In this document: piece by piece, positions 56,901 to 64,000 of the stretch | Layout: each line of letters opens with the position of its first letter | Numbering within the stretch: the stretch's first letter is position 1 | Source: Stachybotrys elegans | Lineage: Eukaryota; Ascomycota; Sordariomycetes; Hypocreales; Stachybotryaceae | Direction of reading: 5' to 3' | Assembly: GCA_020746835.1 (NCBI GenBank) | Contig: JAGPNK010000003.1 | Coordinates: 2,356,001 to 2,420,000, forward strand | DNA: 64,000 nt | Made by a program: the position numbers and the translations under genes | The notes under the pieces: generated by a model | Told to the model about the DNA's origin: nothing | Seen by the model: only the letters and a program-made list of their open reading frames with translations | The model's database searches: none

Positions 56901-58844
56901 TTCCAATAATCCATGGTGGCGAGCACGTAAAGGCGCGCGGAACTGGTCGGTTTTGTTCTCTGGTTCTGGGACCTGCCATAGTGATTGAAGTGCGGCCCCA
57001 TGCTGGACCATGGCCGTTCCACGTCGGGCTCATTGTTGGCGGACTGAACCGCCAGAAACCCAGTTGTGTGAGTGGCGGCGCCTGGAGAAGGAGGGAACTC
57101 GCCCTCTTCTGGGGACGCAGCTGACCCATCCTCCTTCTGCCTGCTTTTCCGCGAGAGGAAGCTAAGGAAGCTTTTCGTCCCCTTGGCAGAACCAGGAGGC
57201 TCCGCACCGGCCGAGTTAGACTCAAGCGGGGAGTGCTGAGCCTTTTGCTGGTCTGAATTCCTCGATAGGATGTCCCCGATGGACATGCCGCGGCTACCCA
57301 TGGCCTCGGCCTCGGCAGGAACACCGGATCCGCGGCAGGCCCTAAGTGATGACTGGGAATCCGTGCTGTTGCGAGAATGATGGTGAAATCTGGTGGAACT
57401 GGGCGAGCCGGACATGGGGGCGGTCGAGGAGGAAGTTAGGAGCGGTTGAACTGGCCCGGGACTGCCGCCACTGTGACTCTCGGCCCGCGCCCCGCGGAAT
57501 GAGACAGCATCGCCCGATTCACTCGCGTTGGGACTGTGACGTCTCGCACTGTCATTGTCGATCTGACTGAATACCGATCGGTGGTTTCCCTCTGTATTAA
57601 AGCTGCCCGTGTTGATATCTGGAAGAGTTTTTGAACGCGACTGTGAGAATCTCCGAGAACCAAAGCCCGGAAGTGCTTGGTTGAGAGGTGTCTGTGTCAT
57701 GTTAGTAGGGGCGAGGTGAAACACTGTCTCTGGGAGGAGGACGTACGATGGGCGAATCCGCAGGATCAGTGCCTGCGCTTGGGAGGTTAATCGAGCCATG
57801 ACGGCTGTGGGTAGAAGAGGACAATGTTCTCGACGGATCGGTGCCCTTGCCATTGATAATGCCACGAACAAGCCGTCTCATGCGCTTACCCTCGTCGCGC
57901 TCCCTCTGCTGATCCCAGCCGGTACCGCTGTCGGTGCATTCTCGGGCCAAATGGGGGTAGACCTGCTTGTACATCCAAACCAACCCACCACGTCCAACGT
58001 GAGAACTGCCGAGTTCGAGGAACTGGGCTCCGTAGATATTGAGCGCCTTAAAAGTCTCCTGCCAGTCTTTGGAGAACTGGTTCTTGGCGAGCCATATCAA
58101 GACCGTATCGAGGGGCCACTGGGCAGCGAGCTCTGGCGCAATGTTGCTGGTGGGCGTGGTGGTCTCTAGGTTGGAAGAATTTGAAGGTGCGCGTGTCTGC
58201 GACGCTGGCGAGAATAGGTGTGCTCGAGCGGAATCGTCAAAAGGTGAATTGATGGTCGCCTCCGCATTCATGGGTCCATTCAGGGGAGTACTGACAGACC
58301 ACGAAGGATCGACAGCCAGAGCCATGGTCATGGCATCAGCATCGATGCTGAAGCCATATTCGCTGCTAGGTATGTATGTTGCGCCGATGCCTTCATTGGA
58401 GGGTGCTGGGGGAGTATTTTTGATATTCTGGCCGGCGGCCATCTGCGCGTGGGCTCGGGGGTTGTAGGTGTAGGGCTGTTGCGGTTGCTTGTTGATCATG
58501 CTGATGGCGGGACCGAAGGCAACCCGTGACGAATCGAAGACGCGGCCTGGGTTTGAATACATTTGCCATGGCGCCGCTGGATTGTTGGTAGGAGGAGGGC
58601 CCGGGGGAGGGCCCGGGGGAGGACCAGGGACAGGCGGCAACATGGCATTGGGAGCAGGACCAGGCGCGGACGGGTATCGCGGCGGCGGCGGCGGCAGGCT
58701 CATAATGCTGTTCAGATGGCCGGTCATGGGAGGCGGCGCCATGGGAGGCGACATGGGCGGCGGAGGAGGCACTTGGAACGGCCTCGACGGGTCGGAGCCC
58801 GACATGTTTCTCGGACCGGTATACATGGCGGCGGCGACGGGCAA
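53995..58844 (-). CDS. bck1: Cell-wall-integrity MAP kinase kinase kinase Bck1
   Basis: Four exons, 58844-57747, 57691-56041, 55985-54176 and 54121-53995, encode 1561 residues. Introns are about 54-55 bp each. From the N-terminus: proline tracts (residues 24-86, PPPGPPPGPPP), a SAM-like helical domain at about 242-302 (TVLIWLAKNQFSKDWQETF), a Ser-rich region, a RA/ubiquitin-like domain at about 615-700, and a C-terminal kinase at about 1270-1545. The kinase has GKGTYGRVYLG, VKEVEVN (Lys1298), HRDLKADNILL (Asp1399), DFGISKK and GSVFWMAPEV, the sequence style of yeast Bck1. It phosphorylates the MAPKK of the Pkc1-controlled cell-wall-integrity cascade. The last exon is only 127 bp and completes kinase subdomain XI with NPTERPT. 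Met at 58826 is an alternative start. Confidence 0.92.
54122..54175 (-). other. bck1 intron 3
   Basis: 54 bp, donor GTAAGT, branch GCTAACG, acceptor GACAG. Removal joins DCFQV to NPTERPT. Confidence 0.88.
55986..56040 (-). other. bck1 intron 2
   Basis: 55 bp, donor GTAAGT, branch GCTAACA, acceptor TATAG. Confidence 0.88.
57692..57746 (-). other. bck1 intron 1
   Basis: 55 bp, donor GTACGT, branch ACTAACA, acceptor CACAG. Confidence 0.85.
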
Positions 58845-60903
58845 CGCGGGAGGGAGCCCGCCTCAAAGGGATATCGAGCGAGGACGATGGGCGGGACGAC
58901 GGCGTGTGGTCTGGACGGAGTATGTTTCGGCGGGTCGGGATGGCAGATACGGCCGGACGGAGGAATCAGGCAGTTGTGACGATAGAATTCGATGTTTGAA
59001 GTTGCGGGTCGAGGTGCGAGAGGAGCCACAGCGGCGGCGTCTATGAATGAGCGACTGAGCGCTTACATGCGACGGACGGACAAAGGTAGACGAGGCTATG
59101 GCGGCTAAGTGATGGACAATCTGTCGCCGAGCGCCCTGCAAGACGTGGAGCCGGCAATCCAAGAACACCAAGTCGGGAGAAAAAAGAATATACAAGGACA
59201 AAAATCAAGCAAGCGATTGGTGAGGTGCAATAGCAAACCCGGACACGAGATACCGGGCGAGGAAAAATGCACCATGTAAGACGGGACGAATCTATGTCTG
59301 AGCTCTGGTTGAAAGGAGCCACGCAAGGCTCCCCCCAGGCAATGGCGTTGGAGTTTGGTGTGGGTACCTACCTCTAAGTACCTACCCGGATGTACACATT
59401 GCAGCGAGCGGGGTATACGCAAATGGGGGCCGAGGGAGGAGTGATCCAGGTACCGAGCATGTACCCCTGGAACCACAACCCAACGGCACCGTAACGGCAT
59501 GGCAGTGAAATGGAATTGGAAACTCAGAAGCCATCCGTTGCGCTTCACACTGTCGCGACCTGCAGTCGAGAACCCAAATCAACTGCCCGCCTCAACAAAC
59601 GCAAATGGACGGCACATCACCCACCAACCCCCCTACCTAACAAGCGCCTCCTCGAAGGGTGAGAATCCGGAAGGACTAGAAGGATCCTCCCGGTGGACCA
59701 AACCAAGCCAACCCAAGGACCCTGAGCACGGCTGCTGCTGCTGTCCATGTACATACTTGCTCCGTCGTCGTGCGTACATGCATGTTGCGTCCCATTCCCG
59801 AAGCGCCTCGCCCCGACGGACTGCAGGCTAATAAAAGGGCCCTCGCACTACCTCGCACGAGGTGGCTTGCCTTTGCGCACCACACGCGCGTGGCGGACGA
59901 ATGGGATGTCCCGGTAGCAAATGGATGCTCAGCCCAGGCTGCAGTGCTACATAGCAGGACGAGAACAAGTCCCGCGTTGGTTCAGCGCCGCCGGCAGCAA
60001 GGGGGGGGGGGGGGAGACGCTGATCGAGGCACTCCATATTACGGGCGGAGCTGGCCATCAGGTGGATGTCATGGCAAGGTGTTGCTGTGGCAGGATTCCA
60101 TATCGTGCTGACTGACATTTGTCGACGCCGCCCGCCTGCGTGCTGCGCTCACCACATTGGTACTTAGGTATGCGTCTACCGAATTCCATGAGTAATGTAG
60201 GGATAGATATGCGAGCAACTCGGCTTGGTAACCACCCCCTGGTCTGATGTGACCGTCGAGGCCCGCCTTGCAGTGCTCCCGTCAGACCGTTCGCCTAGGC
60301 GCGTGCTGCTGCCATCCAACTCCAGCCCATCCTCCTGCAGAGCCGCTCCCCATGAAGTGCAAGATTCATCAATTTCGCTAGCGTATGATGGCCTTGGGTC
60401 CTTGGCGCCCGCACTCTCTTTCAATAAGGGCGACCGGAGGCGGTCATCGTGGAACCTTGGACCCGACGCCCTGGTACACCAACGTCTCCCTCGTTGTAGA
60501 CTCCGGTGATAAAAGATGTCATCGTCGGGGCCATTGATGTCGACACAAATTGTTTGTTGCCCACTATTGAACTCCAAGTTTACATGATGGCCGGGATTGC
60601 GTGATAAAAGGGGCTGACACGACGCAACGACGAAGTGGCTCTGGATATTCTCTTACAGTGGGCAGTCATAACCGAGATCATGCGGAATACCTGACAATCT
60701 GTGAACCTGCACAATGGCTCCTAAGAACATTATCCAGAAATACATATATGTGTGGCAAGGTGTTGCCTCGCCATGTTCCGTCCACATTGCTCAAGCTGTG
60801 CAACGACAAACACCCCCTGAAATGAGCTATCATCTGGCAAACCCCAATATGTAACGCCCGAACTCCTAGCATGCGCGTGTACCTCCCGATAATGTCCTCT
60901 CAC
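58845..60903. other. Upstream region of bck1
   Basis: About 2 kb. GGTACCTACC/AAGTACCTACC lies at about 59363-59387, a G14 run at 60001-60014, and a GGTACTTAGGTA motif at about 60159-60170. Open frames here are short with no domain. Confidence 0.5.
60001..60014 (+). repeat. Poly-G tract (G14)
   Basis: Fourteen consecutive G on the plus strand in the region upstream of bck1. Confidence 0.8.
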
Positions 60904-63183
60904 TTACATGACGCTGCAGTTCACGCCGTAGCCCTTCTGACACTGCTCTAGGTATCCCGCGTCTTCAGCGTTGCCTTCCGGCGTACTTTGCTTCCGAACC
61001 ACGCCGGAGATGCTGAGCTGCTGCTCTCCCTCGGGGTGCCACCACCTCAAGCGCTGAAGCAGGGTGCCCTCCTCCTCGTCGGAGCTGATCTCCCACTTGC
61101 CAGAAGACACCGTGACCTCGCACTGGTCCTTGGGGAAGTGGAACTCGGGAAGGTACACCACCGTGGGAGCATCATCCGAAGCAGCCTTGGGCGCCGACAG
61201 CTTCAGCTCATATATGCATCGGCGGAGGTCGAAGCCCGAAGAGATGACATCGCCCGCAACGACTGTGGGGGTGGGTCGGATGAACGCCTCGGCGGCGCGG
61301 TATCCAGGGGCGTTTGTCAGCTCGGGGTTCTTGAACGAAGGAGCTGAACTGATGGACGGAGTGGTCAGGGTTCGCTGGAGGTTCATAGGAGTCACCGGCC
61401 CCTCGTCCGCGGCATTTGTGTCACTCAGCTTAAGAGTCGAGGGCGACGGTTCTAGCGGAGGCAAGGGAGACACTGGCGGGACCTTATCATCGAGAGAGAA
61501 GATGGAAAGATCCTCACCGTTCCACTGATCACCCCTCTCGTGGTCGTTGGTGGCGTCGTACAGCCACAGGCAGTGAGCCTCCAACTTTGATCCTTCCACA
61601 GCAAAGTAGTTGGCATCGAGTGCCGAGACCTGGCTCGAGTAGTCGCCCGTCTTGTAGGCCTTCTTGTCGTCCATGTCATAGGGGATACCGAATTCTGTGA
61701 GCATACAGGGATGCTTTCCTGTGCGATCCAGTCCCTCCTGACGTAGTGTCACGAGCTGATCCCTCAGGCAGTTGCGAATAGCCGTCTCTCCGATTCGGAT
61801 AGCAAAGGCGGGGTGCAGATACTTGCCGCGGAGCACACCGACCACGTCCACATTCCAGGTGCTGTTCCAGTGCTTCGTCATCAAGGTGATGCCATCGTAG
61901 TAATGAGGCGTAAAGACCATTCTGGGATCGTCGTCCTCGGTGCCCTTGATCTCGGGAGGCAGCTCCAGCGTCGGGAACTGCATGAGCATGATGCAGTTCT
62001 TGTGGTGAGTACGGCAAGCCTTGACGTAGCCTCGGTAGAAATCCATAAAGTAGGTGTTTGTGAACGTGGGGTAGTCTATGGTTTTGCCATCGCGGGGGCT
62101 CTTGGCAAAGTAGTCCTTTCGCAGGAGTGTATCGGTGGAGGGATCCCAGACGCCGTGCTGCGCCCAGATACATTCACCGAGTTTCCAGCCAGGATCACGC
62201 TTCCACCTGTACTTTGAGTCGTCATAGTCGGCGGGTAGCCAGGCGATCTCGCCATGGGGATCGACCAAGCTGCTGCCCGTCTTATAGGGACCAAGCCCAC
62301 CCATATCCCAGGTATCAACTTCGCAGGCTCGGCCCATTCCCGTCAGCATGGTCTGCCACATTGTCGGGCAGGTTCCCTTCTTTAGGGGGTGCTCCTTGGG
62401 GATGACGGTGAGGTCGGCATAGCCAGTCATGCCCTTGTTGGGCTCATTCATGCTCTCCCAACCCATGACAACCTCCTCTTCGAGATCGCCGGCCTCGTGT
62501 ATGCGCATGGCGAGATGAGAACAGGCGGCGAAGAAGTGGTTCTGGAGGTAGTCCTGGATGTTGACGCCATCAATGATACACTTGGGGGCGAAATCCTTGC
62601 CGGCAAAGAAGAAGGTGAAGATGGTGCCGGCGGCAAGCCTGTAGTAGTTTGTCGACCAGATCATCTTGGGGAACTTGTCGGGCTCGGGGTAGGTGTTCTG
62701 GACGATGGCGGCCTGGGTGGCAGCGAAGCTATGGGGGTTCAGGCCACATGCGTACAGAGTCCACATGGGGGCGCCTGAACCTCCAGTGAATCGGGACCAG
62801 ACGTCCTGATGGGGGTCCATGAAGACGTAGAAGCCATAGCTCTTGGCTATGCGCAGGATCTCGATGGTGTGCTGGATGAACTCCTCATCGTACTTGCCGG
62901 GACCGGCAGCCTCGATGGCCTCCCAGGTAAAGACGTATCGAATGGTATTGAAGCCGTATCGCTTGATTCGGGCGAAGTGGGTAGGGGCATCCTCCTTGGA
63001 GAAGGGGCGCTTGTGAAAGGAGACGTTGTCGCCGTCGAAGAAGCCGTCGCCGACGTGGGAGGGTTGGTTCGGCTCGCTGGGGAGTTTGGCGTCGCCGGCA
63101 ACGTTGATGCCCCGAAGAACCACCTGTCGTCCGTGGCTGTCGCGGAACTGGCCGTCCTCGATGGTGAGACGAAAGGAAGCCAT
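60904..63183 (-). CDS. egh1: GH5 steryl-beta-glucosidase (Egh1/EGCrP2 type)
   Basis: An intronless frame of 759 residues from Met at 63183. The GH5 TIM-barrel core has VVLRGINVAGDAKLP, KRYGFNTIRYVFTWEAIE, MDPHQDVWSRFTGG, the acid/base glutamate in WESMNEPNKG (Glu247) and the nucleophile in CMLTEFGIPYD (Glu497). This group of fungal enzymes cleaves ergosteryl-beta-glucoside (and, in the sister EGCrP1, glucosylceramide) in the cell. The lack of a signal peptide supports an intracellular role. A C-terminal beta-sandwich-like part with FHFPKDQCEVTVSSG and LRWWHPEGEQQLSISG follows, as in the family. A further in-frame Met at 63246 would add 21 residues with no family match. It reads in the same direction as bck1. 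Confidence 0.9.
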   Translation of the reverse strand: MASFRLTIEDGQFRDSHGRQVVLRGINVAGDAKLPSEPNQPSHVGDGFFDGDNVSFHKRPFSKEDAPTHFARIKRYGFNTIRYVFTWEAIEAAGPGKYDEEFIQHTIEILRIAKSYGFYVFMDPHQDVWSRFTGGSGAPMWTLYACGLNPHSFAATQAAIVQNTYPEPDKFPKMIWSTNYYRLAAGTIFTFFFAGKDFAPKCIIDGVNIQDYLQNHFFAACSHLAMRIHEAGDLEEEVVMGWESMNEPNKGMTGYADLTVIPKEHPLKKGTCPTMWQTMLTGMGRACEVDTWDMGGLGPYKTGSSLVDPHGEIAWLPADYDDSKYRWKRDPGWKLGECIWAQHGVWDPSTDTLLRKDYFAKSPRDGKTIDYPTFTNTYFMDFYRGYVKACRTHHKNCIMLMQFPTLELPPEIKGTEDDDPRMVFTPHYYDGITLMTKHWNSTWNVDVVGVLRGKYLHPAFAIRIGETAIRNCLRDQLVTLRQEGLDRTGKHPCMLTEFGIPYDMDDKKAYKTGDYSSQVSALDANYFAVEGSKLEAHCLWLYDATNDHERGDQWNGEDLSIFSLDDKVPPVSPLPPLEPSPSTLKLSDTNAADEGPVTPMNLQRTLTTPSISSAPSFKNPELTNAPGYRAAEAFIRPTPTVVAGDVISSGFDLRRCIYELKLSAPKAASDDAPTVVYLPEFHFPKDQCEVTVSSGKWEISSDEEEGTLLQRLRWWHPEGEQQLSISGVVRKQSTPEGNAEDAGYLEQCQKGYGVNCSVM

Positions 63184-64000
63184 GGTCGAGAGGATGCACG
63201 GCTTGATGTCGGTTGCGTACAATAGGGGTGCCCTTGAATGGTCCAAGTCAGAACCTGGAGCCAGAAGGGAGCGAGGTCATGAACCAAGCGGGCGTGCGCG
63301 GCTGTAGGATGATCAATACCGACAGGTATGGAGTAACTGCCCGAAACTCCAGCCGTGGTTGGCCGCCAAGAGAGCTGCTAGCTGCCAATAAATTAGGTGG
63401 TCAGGTTCGCCTCTAGGCGGTCTTGGGCGGCGCGCACCCACAAGAACCAACGACTTGCAACTTGGAACTTTATGCACTTCGTGCACTTGGAACTGATACA
63501 ATACCAGGTCAATGACCTTGCTCTAAGAGATGAAGCTGCCAAATAAAATCTTTCAGTCGACGCTACCAGCTTTCTGTGTCTGCTGAGCCAGACAACAAAC
63601 AACCAACCAAGCCGGGTCTCGGCGTGCTTATGACGTCCGATGGCCCCAGTGCCGTGATCCCCGCCGCTTTGAACCATGTTGGGGCCCTCCAGTGGTCACA
63701 CACGCATCATTCCACCTGGTACAACTCAATATCACAAGCTACAGCGTAGATGACACCAAGATATGTACTTGGATGCCTGAGGGCCTGCCAAATGACCGCC
63801 ATATCACGCACGCTTTTGTTAGAGGAAGCCTGGGAATGCGACATCTGGTGAGGAAGAGTTTCGCATGAACACTAATTCAAAGTACCCCACTGCTTTTATC
63901 TTGACCGACCTTGATGGTGTTCACGAAGGACCTCCTTACTCGCTAGTGCTGGCATTCTAATCTACCTAGACGTGAATCTTCTGTTACCGCTATATCAGAG
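63184..64000. other. Upstream region of the steryl-glucosidase gene to the window edge
   Basis: Likely promoter. A CTACCTAG motif lies at about 63962-63969. No gene seen before the end of the window. Confidence 0.45.

Noticed and set aside
1..64000. tRNA genes, transposons, RIP-type AT-rich blocks or a secondary-metabolite cluster
   Set aside because: I scanned for tRNA B-box-like sequences, transposase and reverse-transcriptase motifs, terminal repeats and backbone biosynthetic enzymes and saw none I could defend.

Overview
The window is ordinary nuclear DNA from a filamentous ascomycete fungus, most likely a Sordariomycete (Hypocreales-like). The reasons are about 40 short introns (roughly 47-90 bp) with GTRNGT donors and CTAAC/CTGAC branch points close to the acceptor, GC-rich codons, compact gene spacing, and fungus-specific proteins such as inositol phosphorylceramide synthase, Fig1, Bck1, Nab3, Spt7 and Fmp25. 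The exact species cannot be told from sequence alone. I see no prophage, transposon, CRISPR array, tRNA or rRNA gene, and no secondary-metabolite cluster.

Layout by position. 0-6 kb: Aur1 (+), a calmodulin-dependent kinase (-) and a small two-exon mitochondrial release-factor-like (GGQ) gene (-). 6-20 kb: Nab3-type RNA-binding protein (+), a ferric-reductase-family flavocytochrome (-), cytosolic serine hydroxymethyltransferase (+) and the SAGA subunit Spt7 (-). 21-27 kb: a VanZ-like membrane protein (+), prefoldin subunit 3 (+) and an unidentified 982-residue, probably mitochondrial, protein (+). 28-36 kb: a secreted mucin-like protein with a CBM19-like cysteine module and a reading-frame break (+), Cog3 (-) and Fmp25 (+). 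38-43 kb: a protein tyrosine phosphatase, a tandem GFA-domain protein and a mitochondrial carrier (all +). 43-53 kb: a RINT1/Tip20 tether (-), Fig1 (+) and a large GH47 mannosidase (-). 54-63 kb: the cell-wall-integrity MAPKKK Bck1 (-) and a GH5 steryl-glucosidase (Egh1 type, -).

The genes are mostly unrelated housekeeping and signalling genes with their own promoters. Several touch the secretory pathway and cell wall (Aur1, Cog3, RINT1, GH47, Bck1, the mucin-like protein), and several act in mitochondria (GGQ factor, Fmp25, carrier, probably the 982-residue protein). I read this as normal fungal gene order, not as a functional cluster. Exon boundaries were worked out by hand from splice signals, reading phase and family conservation. 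Most join in frame to give proteins of the expected length, but none is confirmed by transcript data.

The points most worth a second look are the frame switch in the proline-rich part of the secreted protein near 30830, a 54-bp stop-free intron placed inside the Nab3 RRM, the VanZ-like protein, the unidentified 982-residue protein, the inserts in the GH47 enzyme, and a palindromic CCTAGG/GGTAGGTA-type motif that recurs in many intergenic regions. I found no convincing previously undescribed system.
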